Positions 24,447 through 36,127 of a stretch of 64,000 nt of DNA are shown in pieces. Position numbers and translations under genes: made by a program. Source of the stretch: Oxytricha trifallax (taxonomy: Eukaryota > Ciliophora > Spirotrichea > Sporadotrichida > Oxytrichidae); NCBI GenBank assembly GCA_000711775.1, contig ARYC01000613.1:1-64000 (forward strand). The letters run 5' to 3'. The notes beneath the pieces are model-generated. The model had not been told where the DNA came from. It made no database searches and was given only the letters and a program-made list of their open reading frames with translations. Position 1 is the first letter of the stretch. Each line of letters opens with the position of its first letter.

Positions 24447-25893
24447 ACAAACAAATTTAATCTGCATGTCTTTATTGTATCTCTTGAATCTTGCCTTCTG
24501 TAGTGGTTCAAGTAAATCGTCTAAGGATTATCTTGGATATGATGGTGCTCTTACAATTACCATGTCTACAATCTATTTTATATTTTTGCAGATATCGTCC
24601 TGCTTTATATGCTTATTGGCTAAACTTATTGATTATTTCTCTTATTTGGTACCATAGTAAGACATGCATTCCATGTCACTCTCTAAAATTAGAGCAGCTA
24701 CTGCTCTTACATCCCACTAAACTAATCCATTCGTCCACTTCTTTCTTATTGGGAATTAGCAAGGAGTGCTAAGAATCTTTGCTAAAGTTACTATCTCTTC
24801 TAAAGGCTCTATTGAAATCGATAACTACGACTTATAAAAAGCAGAGGTTCAGCATTACATTTTCACGTTTCAAATATCTATGATCATATCCAAGTTCATG
24901 CAAGTCCTTGACACCCTTTATCATATCTGATAGAATATCATTCAAATCATCCGAGTAATTGTTATGATATAAATAATCTCTCAGAGTCATTTCATATTCT
25001 TAAGTCTCAGTGCGATAAAACCATAACTTAAAATAACACTATTTAGCTTAAGCAAGTTCTTGCAATCTTTTCTCTATGCCTCTCTAAGAATCATATGTCC
25101 GTTAGCAAACTCATTTTAGTTTTGCTCGTTCTTAAGGAGATAGCTGAAAGGGTACACTTTGCAAGCATAATCATCAACCACTATAAGCTTTGCCTTGTTA
25201 GGAACACTTATTTGCAAGTAATTCTCAATACATTTACTTAGATTAATTGCCTTCAATGCAGGAATGTTCATAGCTATTGCTTGGAAGCAGACTAGAATTA
25301 TATTGCCTGCAGGTTAGTTCATCGATTTTTATCTTTTCTGTCTTGAGATTCTCCTGTAACTCTCTTTAAGACTTGAGAGTATTTGATTTTCTTTTAGCTG
25401 GCACAAGTTTTTATGTCTCTTTATCTTAAATCAAGAACTCACTAAAGTGATGCTTTTGCATGTGCTTCTTAATTTTTGCAGAGTGGGTATAAGACTTTAT
25501 ACAAGTTGTGCATTAGTACCTTCCATCCAATTAGTCATGCTTGAAATATATTTTGGCTTTGCCATAGTGTACCTCTTTAAGGTGTCTCTTCAAGCTTTAA
25601 TCGGTTGAGAAAAGATTCTAGCAGTCTTCACATTAAAATGTTTTTATATTTTCAATAAGGAGCTGTTCTTTTAGCTCCTAAATGTATTCAATTTATGTTT
25701 GAATTCCTATTTCTGCTCTCTCTCTCCATTAACTCTATGCTTCTATTTTGAATACTTCTGCTTCAAACTCAAGAGCTTTTAGCTCTACCTCCCTCTCAAC
25801 ATAAATAACTTCTGCCCTTTTAGATTAGCCAAAGTTTAGCTATGACTATCCACTGCCAAGAGAGACTGCTTTGCGATTTAAGTTAGCCGCAAT
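24447..25893 (-). pseudogene. TBE 57-kDa zinc-finger/kinase-like pseudogene
   Basis: Homologous along its length to 3166-4614. The start is ATT instead of ATG (25891-25893). A two-base deletion near 24800 and a one-base deletion near 24995 shift the frame, and the terminal TGA has become TGT (24447-24449). The IDFN motif is still readable. Multiple independent lesions indicate a dead copy. Confidence 0.85.
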
Positions 25894-26456
25894 GTTTAAA
25901 TTCAAATTTAAATTCTATTATTAATAAGTGAAAACCTCACTGGCTATACTAACTTTGTATAGGAGCTGGCACTGCAACAACAATGGTTAATTCTTAGGTG
26001 TTAGACATCATATTTATACTTAGTTTATAACTATAAATTTTCTAATTTTATGCTTAATATTTTTAATTTTGGTACCAACTGAGAATAAATTCAGGTTGGT
26101 ACTGGTACCAATTAGGTTTTGAACCATTTAGGAACTTTTCATTAAAACCACATTAGCTTAAAATTAGGTACTAATTAAGTTTTGGTACTATTAAATTGGT
26201 ACCAATTAAAATTAAACGATATTAGTACCAGTACTAATTAAATTTAAACAAATTTAGCACTAATTTAATGGAACTAAATTGATAAAAATGGAGCTCATCT
26301 CTGAAGTTTGTTACAGCTTCTGCCAGCTTTCTCCACGTATCCTTACCAGGTATACCTCCTATAAGATGCCCATATTTAATACTAACATTTTTAACAGTAG
26401 GATCTAGAACTCTATATATTAAAATTTGAAATTCAGTAACAAGATAAGGAACAAGG
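25894..26456. promoter_or_regulatory. Spacer between divergent TBE genes, copy B
   Basis: Retains the GGTAC(C/T)-rich cluster seen at 4785-4990 in copy A, at about 26070-26280 here, in the same order. Confidence 0.4.
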
Positions 26457-27244
26457 ATGGAATCTATAAGTACTGCAATGAAGAGGGTTGAAGCTTAAGA
26501 AATGATCTCAAGATTTAGAAGCAATGAAGTTCTCTATCGATACCTCACTCAACATGGTAAGCAAGTAACATATACTAACCCATATACAATAGTGGGATTA
26601 TTCCTTCCAAAGATGGAAGGTACAAAAATTTCATTCTTAAAAGCCCTACTCTGTGATGAGAAGAAAGCCTTCAAAAACAGAGAAATAAAGTTGATAGATA
26701 AACCAAACTACCCAGAGACTCAGTCACAAATCTCTACGATGTGCAATGAAAGATGAAGAGTTGGTAGTTTATCTTCCTACTAAGAAACAACACTCTAAAA
26801 AACTTCCAGAAAGAAGCTTATTCTTTGGTGTTCTTGGTACTTTAAGAGAAAGTTATCTCAGAGAGATTATTGAAGAAGCTCACAAGAAACGCTACACTAT
26901 TTCTCCTAAAGATTAAAAGAATCAAGGAATACTATAAGCGAGAATTGGCTCGCGGAGCTTAAGAAGCATCCATTCCTCTCTAGTAAGCTTTAATTTATAA
27001 CTTTGTAGGGAAATCTGGAACTGTTATATTCCTAATGAAAGACCATGCAAAGGTTCACAGAGATAGAAAGTCATAGACTATTCATGAGGTGAGCAAGAGA
27101 CTTTACAAAGATGTTTAAAAGGCAGATGAAATGAACATAGATGCAGGAGCTGGCACAAAGAGAAGAAACATGTGCCCAAGCAAGCCATAAAAAGAGGAGA
27201 AGAAAGAGAAGCCAAACCCCTTTATGGGTTAGTTTAATATGTGA
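26457..27244 (+). pseudogene. TBE third ORF, frameshifted copy
   Basis: ATG at 26457; the N-terminal 100 residues are open, including the region where copy A has two TGA codons. A net two-base loss near 26735 and a one-base loss near 26935 disturb the middle. Downstream of the 26-nt intron at 26983-27008 the lysine-rich tail runs to TGA at 27242-27244. Confidence 0.75.
26983..27008 (+). other. Probable 26-nt intron in TBE ORF, copy B
   Basis: GTAAGC to TTTGTAG, same length and position as 5710-5735, with several internal substitutions. Splicing joins Ser-Arg-Lys-Ser-Gly-Thr in both copies. Confidence 0.55.
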
Positions 27245-27296
27245 ACTTATTCATTCATTCTTCCCTCTCTCGCACAAATTGTTGTTTTATCTACGC

Positions 27297-28306
27297 TCAC
27301 TATCTTACAGCTGCTTTGAATAAATCTACTGTATCGATGGGCAAGTCATGCATAAGATGATACAACAGCAGCTTCTTGTAGTGAGTCTTGATTTAACTCC
27401 AGTAGAGTTCAATTCCATTAAATTATGAGCTATAAGGAACGTTGTAAACAGGAGTTATGTTTAGCTCTTCATAGGCTTTCTTATTCTCCTTAGTCTTATG
27501 AACTGAAAGATTATCAACAAACAAGATGATCTCTTGATTGCTATACTTCTCTCTGACCTTATGCAGGAACTCTATATACTACTCTTGCTTAATATAGCGA
27601 GGGTGAATAATATAACTTTCTAAGCCTGAATCTTCGCTAATACCAGCTAAAATTGCATGGGTGACTTCCTTCACTTTTTAATCATAGACTTCTCTATTAT
27701 CATACTTCTTATACAAAGACTTTTTAATAAAGGTGTTAAAGATAAATACAGCTTCATCAGCTTGTATGAACTTGATGTTATTAGTAAAAGCTCTCTGAAT
27801 TTAATCATAAATATAGTTTAGATTATTACTATAAAAGCGGCACTGTAATATCAATCTCTATATTTACTATGTTGACAGTTAAAAAAGAATTTTATATTTT
27901 TATTTCAATCTAGAAAGTAATACCATTTCTTCTATAAATATTGGCTATAGTCTAGGAGAGATACACATGTCAGGAAACTTGCGATGAAACTTCACAGCTC
28001 GCTAATCAAGAGTAAAGTGTGCCCAATACTTTAAAGTCTCAGAGTCACAGAGGCAATCAATATGGGTCTGAGTGAACTTATATTTTCTTACTGGATGTCT
28101 TCAAGTACCAGTATTAAATTGCTAAATAGCAAGCATGCAGTGATACCTTACAGTTTAGGCACTCTCGTGTAAGAGCTTTGCTATAGCTGCATAATTCAGT
28201 ACTGGTTTGACTTAGTCTATATTAATAATAGGACCATACCTAAGCAGTAAATCTAAATATTTCTCATCACAAATAGACCCTAAATTTCTCTAATTTTTTT
28301 TCTCAT
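27297..28306 (-). pseudogene. TBE DDE transposase pseudogene, copy B
   Basis: Homologous to 6020-7041. The catalytic region is present: ADEAVFIFN, FVDNLSVHKTK and FNGIELYWSQ, with 34 residues between the second Asp and the Glu. Lesions include a one-base deletion in the A-rich start, a six-base in-frame deletion and an in-frame TGA at the same position as in copy A (reading GTGAC-like context NTGT-stop-RHPVR). Non-functional unless TGA is read through and other frames are corrected. Confidence 0.82.
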
Positions 28307-28339
28307 TTTGCAATTTGACCTAATTTCTCTACTAACCCA

Positions 28340-28421
28340 TAAAACCCCAACTATACCCTACAAATCAAAGCACTTATAACCTCACTAAGGGGTTTTGGGG
28401 TTTTGGGGTTTTGGGGTTTTG
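28340..28421. repeat. TBE copy B right terminal repeat with four G4T4 units
   Basis: GGGGTTTT is repeated four times at 28389-28420 plus a final G, versus two units at all other complete TBE ends here. Confidence 0.92.
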
Positions 28422-30165
28422 ACTACGGTATTAGAGTCAATGAGCATATCAAAAATTAAGATGATAGACTTGTTTTAAAACAAATTTCCTTTTATTGAAG
28501 ATATTTTAATTTCCTGCATGATTAATTTTGTTTCTCGAGATAAACTTCAATGATAAAAATTAAATAATAAAATAACTAAATTGTTTAGTTATTGTAGTAT
28601 TAAATTTTAAGTTTTACAAATTATTTATTTAAAATATTATTAAAGGTATAAAACAAATTAGAAGCTTAAATTCCTTTATTTTAACATGAAATTAATATTT
28701 TTAATCGAAAAAATCCATATAATATTTAAATTATTTATGATTTTAGTTTCATTATAATAATTATATAAAATTAAATTATGATTAAGAATTATTTGAATTA
28801 TTTATTATTTATTTCACATTAAACCTAGGATATTATTAATGATATAATAACTTAGTTATGAGGCAATAAAATATAAAAAGCTTGAACTATAAATATAGCA
28901 TTTCAAATAATTGTATCATAATGAGTAAACTTGAGTTTAATTATTAAGAGTAATCCATAATTCTTTACCTAAAACTTTAAAATAAGATTTTTTTAATAAT
29001 TAAAATAATCTTTCTCATATAAATTCGAATTGGTTCCTACATTCGTTACCATTTAATAAAAAATCAGGATCAATTTGATTTTTTCATGAGTCTTTCACTT
29101 TTCTTTTATACTTTAATATTACTTTCTAATTCAAATTTATCATAGATAAACTCAAAGTACTAAAATTTAGTTATATTATTATAATTAAAGCGTTAGTTAA
29201 TGATTTTCTATTTTGAAGTATTTAGATGGATAAATTTTGCTAATTTACTAACTATTTAATATTATTAAAAAAACAGTTTTTTCCTTCATAATATACTTTG
29301 AATATTGTAGATGGCTAACAAACAAGTTAACAATCTTAAAGAAAAAATCAAATTTTGCCTAATAGTGCCATCAAATTCTAAATAAAAATAAAATATATTA
29401 AATAACCCTATTTATAAAGAATAATTAAAAATTTATTTATTATTATTAATATAATATTTTGCCAATTATCTTATTCACCATTTTAAAAATTCAATTTTTT
29501 AATTAGAAATATTTTTAAAGTTTTTGTTTGTCATAAATAATTTATAGAATATTGATTATTTTACTGATATATTATTAATATTTATACAAACTTTAAATTA
29601 TGTTCTTACAAATTTTATAATAATAATTTATTATAAAATTTTAAAAAGTAAATGGTAATTAGACATTTTATTTTAAAGTAAAATTATTTAATTATTTGTA
29701 TTTAATATTTATTTTTTTAATAAACTTTAAATCATTATTGAAATATTTTTAAAAACATTTATTAAATATAAAGTTACCAGACCCTTTTGTCAATGTCATA
29801 ATATTAGAATTTGAATTAGTAAGTTAAGTCTAATATTTTGCTAGATCTGTTTAAGTTTTAGTTTAATGTTGCTAAATACATAATATTAAGGAATTTGAGA
29901 ACTACTTTTGATAATTTTAATTAATCTAAACTGCCAAAAATTACATATGCATCTAATCGTAATTTGATTTAACACACTTTTAATTAAAAATATAAATATT
30001 AAAATAATAATGAAAATATTTTACAAAATGCACATTTTGCTGTTTGATGTTTTATAATACTAAAGCGTACTTTAAATACTTATTTGTACGATCTAAAGTT
30101 CTTAGGAATTAGTCTTTTATATATTTAATTGTACAGAGTTCATAAACAGTGATATATTATTTTAT
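28422..30165. other. AT-rich DNA, no gene seen
   Basis: No supported features between the TBE and the coding cluster that begins near 30.17 kb. Confidence 0.55.
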
Positions 30166-30169
30166 TATT

Positions 30170-30430
30170 GTAAATATATATGGCACTTCTGGAAATTCAA
30201 CTATCTGGACCTCTTCATTTCTACTCCTTATTACTCTTGCTATCTGTTTGATTAATGCTGGTCTCATCTATGTTTGTGAGTTCTTCTATCATTAACTCTA
30301 AACCTCTATCTTAGATCAGTCGCTGCTTATTGTACACTGCTAGCTCAATCTCATTTGATGGACAGGCTAAATCTCGCAATCTTTCCGGAATTTGCTTTAG
30401 TAACGCAGGTATGGATCTGATTTTCGTCAT
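30170..30430 (-). CDS. Coding segment of a probably scrambled gene
   Basis: Minus strand from ATG at 30430 reads MTKIRSIPALLKQIPERLRD, then LACPSNEIELAVYNKQRLIQ and LELMIEELTN. Near 30275 the natural frame changes to MRPALIKQIARVIRSRNEEV then QIVEFPEVPYI. Composition is that of a globular or helical protein. A small insert or one-base change lies at the junction. Not recognised. Confidence 0.5.
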
Positions 30431-30534
30431 CAGTCTTATCTACAACACAAAAAATATAGATCTCCTTCAAAATTTCAATTAATAATAGTCCTATTCAAAC
30501 TAATAAATTAAAAATTAATTATCAAATTCCTAAT

Positions 30535-30651
30535 TTTGATTTCTGCAATTACAATTTCTTCTCCATGCGCAAAGTTCTATCGGAATTAATCAATGAAAAT
30601 GCTTAAAATTTGCGAATTTTGGAACAATTTCCTCACTACGGGACACATTGA
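30535..30651 (+). CDS. Coding segment on opposite strand of the 30-kb cluster
   Basis: Plus strand reads IPNFDFCNYNFFSMRKVLSE then LINENAQNLRILEQFPHYGT to TGA at 30649-30651. A canonical donor (AGA then GTAAGT near 30671) suggests that coding may continue to about 30830 through a small intron. It lies inverted relative to 30170-30430, which is compatible with scrambled MDSs. Confidence 0.4.
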
Positions 30652-31078
30652 AAACTAAAAATATAAGAGTAAGTAGCTTTCATTTTTAAGTATAAACTTT
30701 AGACTAATCTTGCAGCAAATTTTGCTTTGAATAAAAAATACAAAGAAAAACAGAGAGATTATTGAACCTTTAGAATTGCCTCTCAACACCAAACTCACCA
30801 ATCCATATTTTTGCTTGATATCATGATAGTATATTGTAATGAAACTGCATTATATATCCATTTCGCTTTTAAATTCATAAATTATACCTTATCATTATTC
30901 AAGCATATGATTCTATTTCATTTTTATTTTAGGTTATGATGCATGAAATATGCTTGTAAAACCCCAATGCTGTTATTTACAAGATTTGGGTGACGTATTA
31001 AATTAATTAAGTGTGAATTATAATAATTATGAATTTGGTAGCTTTAGTATTTTATTAGAGGTCCTGTAGTAGAATAGT

Positions 31079-31086
31079 GTAGTAGT

Positions 31087-31174
<88 letters not shown>
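31079..31174. repeat. (TAG)n microsatellite, about 29 units
   Basis: Nearly perfect trinucleotide repeat of TAG/GTA/AGT. If translated in the TAG frame in this code it would give polyglutamine, as TAG encodes Gln. No clear coding context on either side. Confidence 0.9.
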
Positions 31175-31286
31175 AGGCTATTATACTAAAGCAACCAAAA
31201 TGACGAATAACTGAATTTAATTATTATAAATCCTCAACCCCTATAATATTACTTAAGAATCTCTAACAACCCCACGAATACAACAG

Positions 31287-31487
31287 ATGAACAAACTGCT
31301 TTTCAATTCTAACGCCCCGCTCAGCCAGCAAGACGACCCATAGTTGCTGGAGGACCCATCAGAGGATCTACTGCTCGATAATCTTGAGTTTGACGATCCA
31401 CTACTAACAAGGACATCTTTCAAACAGCGCTTGAGCAATCTCCTGAGCAACATTCAGATGGCGAACAGAAGTCATGGGGCCCTCTGA
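31287..31487 (+). CDS. Coding segment, acidic leucine-rich protein
   Basis: ATG at 31287, TGA at 31485-31487, 66 codons. Reads MNKLLFNSNAPLSQQDDPQL and continues LEDPSEDLLLDNLEFDDPLL and TRTSFKQRLSNLLSNIQMAN. The frame is also open upstream of the ATG to about 31240. GC content well above the surroundings. Family unknown; may be one MDS. Confidence 0.5.
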
Positions 31488-31489
31488 CA

Positions 31490-31730
31490 CGTGGTTAGCA
31501 GCATTCTTGGCACGCGCTCCACGCTCTCCCATTCGACACTAATGGACTAGATTTTGGATAGGGTTTGTAGTATTGAGAAGGAAGATGGACGCCGCCATAT
31601 TTAATGTTCTCATGATGATTCGACACACCACCAAACCATGGGTGACTTCTTGGATCCCACCACGGATGTCTCTGCAACTCTATCAAGGTAAGATTCGAGC
31701 CTTAATTGTTCACACCATATGTAGGGAAGG
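31490..31730 (-). CDS. Inverted coding segment, Trp/Pro/Tyr-rich
   Basis: Minus strand reads VNNQGSNLTLIELQRHPWWD, PRSHPWFGGVSNHHENIKYG, GVHLPSQYYKPYPKSSPLVS and NGRAWSACQECC. The richness in Trp, His, Pro and Tyr is unlikely by chance. Further upstream (31735-31860) another minus-strand frame reads NWLGGSEPTVSGQQAFLRQL, after a shift. The plus-strand alternative frame through 31573-31851 looks less protein-like. Adjacent to an oppositely oriented segment at 31287-31487. Confidence 0.45.
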
Positions 31731-31857
31731 AGCACAACGTAACCTATTACCTAATATAACTGATCAGATGGCAAGTCCCAGCAATTATCTCAAGAACGCC
31801 TGCTGTCCAGATACCGTTGGCTCAGAGCCGCCAAGCCAGTTGGCATCCTGAATACTC

Positions 31858-32331
31858 ATGAGTAGCCAAAGGCACTAAACTCTTATGCCAAAGCACGAAG
31901 CTCTAGTGCATTGCGCCTAGCGAAAACTATACTACTCTAGTGCTAAAGTGTATCAGAATAAACCCTTCTAAATCAGGATTCTTGGCACCCTAGTCTATGA
32001 CAGTCAAACTTGCTTGTATGGAGGCAGCACTCTACAAGGTCTTAAAGCAATACGGATATAGCATTCTTTTCTCTGCAAGCTGTCAACTTATGAGGATTCT
32101 GAGGGTCGAGTGGTTTTGAATATTCAAACTACCTGGCGTCATCAGCAAAAGTATACCCTTAATAATCTTTGTCTGGTAAACAGCTGCCTGCTCAGTTATT
32201 TGTAACTCGCTAGCTCGGGCTGTGCTCTCTCGATCGAAGTAAGCTAAGACTATGGTGGCTTGCTAAAAATCGTCGAATTCGCCTGCGACAAGCTCTCTGT
32301 AAAATTCAACGATTTGAAAAATTCCATGTGA
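31858..32331 (+). CDS. 157-aa open frame, unknown protein
   Basis: ATG at 31858 to TGA at 32329-32331, 158 codons in the ciliate code, with five TAA/TAG-encoded glutamines. Segments include IRILGTLVYDSQTCLYGGST, LCKLSTYEDSEGRVVLNIQT and SIEVSQDYGGLLKIVEFACD. GC content is high for this window. No recognised domain. The stop may be the true end or an MDS boundary, since another coding frame starts 25 bases later. Confidence 0.6.
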
Positions 32332-32356
32332 AGTTCTCCTGAGCTTGACAGTCTGA

Positions 32357-32713
32357 TGGCCTCCCACTCACTAAGATGCAATCAAGAACAATGAGACTGT
32401 AGACAAAATCATGAACCTAGCTGCTGATAGAGGCCAGAGCCCCCAGTCAATAAGCAAGGCAAGGCAAAGAAGAGAAAACATCCTAAAGAGATTCACTAAG
32501 GACCTGGCCATGCTCATGCAGAGCTCACCCCACCTCCCCATTAAGTTCCTGCAGAGATTCAAGGCCGCCATCTCCCAGGACACCGTGGATGCGTTGATGA
32601 AGGAAGCATCGAAATTCAGACCAAAGGATGGAGAATGCGCAGAGATCAAGGACCTGGACCGGGAGGGGCAAGAGCAGCTCAAGACGTTGAGAGAGAGATT
32701 AGACAATTTGTGA
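32357..32713 (+). CDS. C-terminal segment of a charged helical protein
   Basis: Open from 32357 to TGA at 32711-32713 (119 codons); a methionine is at 32411. Segments: DAIKNNETVDKIMNLAADRG, SKARQRRENILKRFTKDLAM, HLPIKFLQRFKAAISQDTVD and EQLKTLRERLDNL. Highly charged and helical, GC-rich, with a sharp drop to AT-rich DNA after the stop. Possibly linked to the ORF at 31858-32331 through an unresolved junction. Confidence 0.6.
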
Positions 32714-34062
32714 AGTGAGTTATATGATATTAAGTTTCAAGTTATTTCATTTTGATTAATTTCAATCGTCTACAAAAAATTGTAAATAACAGCATTGGGG
32801 TTTTATTATGTTTTTAAAAAGTTGTATTAATTTTAATTGATCAGATTTTATTCTTAAAAGCAAGTTAATTATAAATATACAATTTTACTTTAATATAAAT
32901 CTTTTTACTACATAACTTCATTGCAACTTCCCCTAATCTCTAATTATATTTATAGAAGTCTGTTTTGGTATTCTCTATGAAATTTAATTAAGAAAGGAAA
33001 TAGTTTTTCATTCTTTAACTAATTATGAATAATAATAAAAATAAAAACTAATTATATTTTATCAAGAAAAAATTAAAGGGATATTATTATTAATTTCTTT
33101 AAATATATATTATATTGAATAACATTAATGTAAATAAATAATTATATATAATCTACTTTTAAATTTTCTAGCAAATTAAATTTTATAATAGTTTTAAAGG
33201 ATCCTACTAAAATACAAATAAAATGATTATTTATTATAAGATAAATAACATATTTTACCATTTTTTACTTTTTTGTGATGAAATAATAAATTTATAATTT
33301 ATTTCAGTTAAATTTCCCTTTATTATTCATATCTTTATACAAAATAAATTAAATTAATATGTAATTAGTATATATTATTATAAAAATCATCGTTTTTTAA
33401 ATATTTTCTTCATAGAGTTGAGCATCAATATATCAAAATTTAAATAAAATTTATAATTAAAAGATAAAAATTATTGCTAAAATATATATAAATTTTTTGG
33501 AATATAAAATAATTTAAACATATATATGGGAAAAATTGTTATTACAGAAAAACAATTTTATTCATTTTGTAATAAATTTATTTTACTGATTCATACAATA
33601 AACATGACTATTTTCACAATATATAAGATATATTTATCTACATATTTTATGAAATTTTGATTTCTATATTATATATTTAAATATTAAGGACTTGTTTTTC
33701 TAATAAATATGAATAATAATAATAGAATGATAAAAAGAAAATTAATTTAAGTTTTAAAATTAATCAATCAATTCCTCTATTATTAGAATAATGATTTAAT
33801 ATTATATTATTTGTTAAAATTTAAATTAAAATGTGATTAATTATTATTTTAAAGTTTATAATTATATTGTTTTTAATATATTTATGAAAATAATAAAGTG
33901 TAAAACTTTATATAACATCAGCTAAAACTTAATATTTTACTTAAACCAAATGATATAAAAAATAATTATATGGTGTATAAAAACAAACAAATATAGTAAA
34001 TATTATAATATTAAACATTATAGAACATATATGCAAATATTCGCAATTTTATAACATTTAAA
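32714..34062. other. AT-rich DNA, no gene seen
   Basis: No supported features. Confidence 0.55.
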
Positions 34063-34497
34063 ATGTTCTTTGTGAGATATGAGCACTTGAAGAGAGATGA
34101 AGCCGAAGCAGGTATGCTTGCTCATCAGCTAATTGAGTTGGATGATAATCATAAATTTGGTCGTCAATATTTTTTGCTTAATGAACAACTGAGAAAGTAA
34201 TACTGCAAGCTCACAATTAGAACATTCCGTGCAAGAGACAATAATGTTGATGTTGCCAAACAACTACTAGATCGTCATTAGCCACCATATCTCGAAAAAT
34301 GTTTGGTTACACTCAATAAGAAAGTTGCAGAGATCAGAGGATTTATCACCAATTTGAATGTTTTTGAGGTCGAGAGCCTCATTGCAATATGTTAAAATAG
34401 AGAAAAAATTGCTAATTCATAAATCCTAAAATACAAAGAAATATATACAAATCGTAGAGGAAATACTTTAAAAATTTTATTTTAAATTTGTATTTGA
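34063..34497 (+). CDS. MDS-like coding segment, helical unknown protein
   Basis: ATG at 34063. The first 110 codons have strong coding character: FFVRYEHLKRDEAEAGMLAH, QLIELDDNHKFGRQYFLLNE, FRARDNNVDVAKQLLDRHQP and CLVTLNKKVAEIRGFITNLN. After about 34400 composition drifts to AT-rich although the frame stays open until TGA at 34495-34497, so the true segment probably ends near 34400-34450 at an IES. Not recognised. Confidence 0.6.
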
Positions 34498-35009
34498 TTT
34501 ACTTATTTATTGAATATTTTTATGAAATAAAAATGAATCTTATAATTACAATGTATAATTTAGTTTATTATTTTACTATTTTAAAGAAATTTTTATCAAA
34601 TAGTTATTAATTGTTAAAAGAAATGTAGATGAAATTTGTTTTTATTTAATATGATATTTAATTTATTCTCATTTTAATTAATATAAAAATTGCTAAAATT
34701 ATACAAAAATGATATTAAATTTAAAACTTATTATTTTTTAGTATAAAATAAATTATTTAGAATAAATTTGAACAAACTTAATTTAATAAAAGTAGAATAA
34801 TAATAAATTTATAAATAAGTTTAAGTCAAAATAAAAAAAAATTATACATTTAAAATTAATAATATATTAAATTGACTCAAAGTAATAAAAATATAAAATT
34901 TACCACTTGCGCCTATTTTTAAAATAAATAAATATAAATATAAATAAAGATAATTATGTTTAGATTAAGAATCATTCTATAATTCGTCAAATTTTGAATT
35001 TAAATATTC
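34498..35009. other. AT-rich DNA, no gene seen
   Basis: No supported features. Confidence 0.5.
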
Positions 35010-35177
35010 TCAATTTTTTATTTATTTTGACTTAAGACTTCCCTCATACTACTCAAAAGGCACATAAAAGTTTTTACTAAAATGCTTTGTGAAACTATAA
35101 GTCAATACCAAAGCAGCTGTAGATAAGTTCCCTAACTGAGATTTAGGGTCTATCTCAAATTTAGGAATGAGTGGCAT
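35010..35177 (-). CDS. MDS-like coding segment, unknown protein
   Basis: From ATG at 35177 the minus strand reads MPLIPKFEIDPKSQLGNLST, then AALVLTYSFTKHFSKNFYVP and FEQYEGSLK before AT-rich DNA and a TGA at 35010-35012. The frame is also open upstream of the ATG. Family unknown. Confidence 0.5.
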
Positions 35178-36127
35178 ATAGACTTATCGTTACAATTTCC
35201 TTTAAGTGCTAACCAAATTAAATGATGAATAAATAAATTAAAAAAATTAATAATTTTATAGCTTTTAGCAAATAAATTACTCTCAAATATTATATTATTT
35301 ATAAATAACCTTGATTTGAAAAAAATTATATATAATAATTGAAAATTGCATATTTTAATCAATTTAAACTGTATTAAGCAGAAATGATATTAAACTAATT
35401 AATTATTTGAAAAATATACCAAATCTATTCTAATTTTATCGCCATTCTATCATATGATAAGTAAAATTGAATAATAGGATATAATAAAATATTTTGAATT
35501 ACAAATAATTTGGAATAATTTATATCAATACTGTGATAGAGACTATCTTCTTCTTTAGATAATTTTAGGCAGATGTAAAGTTATATTATAACTTGAAATT
35601 TAATCAATTGATTATTATATTGATACTATAATACTTATATCTTTATTAGTTGCATAATTTTCATTTTTAAATATTTCATTTAATTAAATGAAAGGATATA
35701 GTTGTTATTTAATTTCTTTTATGATAATCGCTAAACGTGTAAAAAATTTTAGATAGAAAAATAAAATAAACTAAAGCAATATTTTTTAGTTATCAATCTA
35801 AGTGTATTGAATAAATATTGTTGGTAAATTAATAATGAATTTATTATAAATACAATAAATATTCAAAAAATCCAAAAAGAACCTAACAAACGAAATTTTC
35901 AAAAATAAATAGGATATCAAGTAATCTGTAATGTAATGAAAATAATAATTCATTATTAACATCAATCTATTTTATGTTTGATTACTTTATTAATAAAAAT
36001 TTAAATATTTTAATTTAATTCAATTTTTTTAATTCAAATTTATAGAAAAGTTAGCCATATTTATTATTTTTATATAGGATTATTTTTATTATTTACTATA
36101 TGTTCTAACATAGATACTTCTCCCGAC
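35178..36127. other. AT-rich DNA, no gene seen
   Basis: No supported features. Confidence 0.5.

Larger units (their letters stand above)
24308..28421. mobile_element. TBE transposon copy B, full length (4114 bp), decayed
   Basis: Starts CAAAACCCCAAAACCCC at 24308 and ends in a G4T4 tract at 28421. Flanks are ACT (24305-24307) and ACT (28422-28424), a perfect ANT duplication. Same orientation and gene order as copy A, but all three ORFs are damaged. The right tip has four G4T4 units instead of two. Confidence 0.96.

Noticed and set aside
28389..28421. G4T4 tract as a chromosome telomere.
   Set aside because: Only four units, internal to the sequence and flanked by a TBE and its target duplication, so it is a transposon tip.
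31079..31174. CRISPR-like array.
   Set aside because: It is a simple trinucleotide repeat without spacers.
31253..31453. Serine-rich minus-strand frame.
   Set aside because: It is the reverse shadow of the better plus-strand coding segment at 31287-31487.
32371..32706. Minus-strand 111-residue frame.
   Set aside because: Antisense shadow of the charged helical plus-strand segment ending at 32713, which has far more natural composition.
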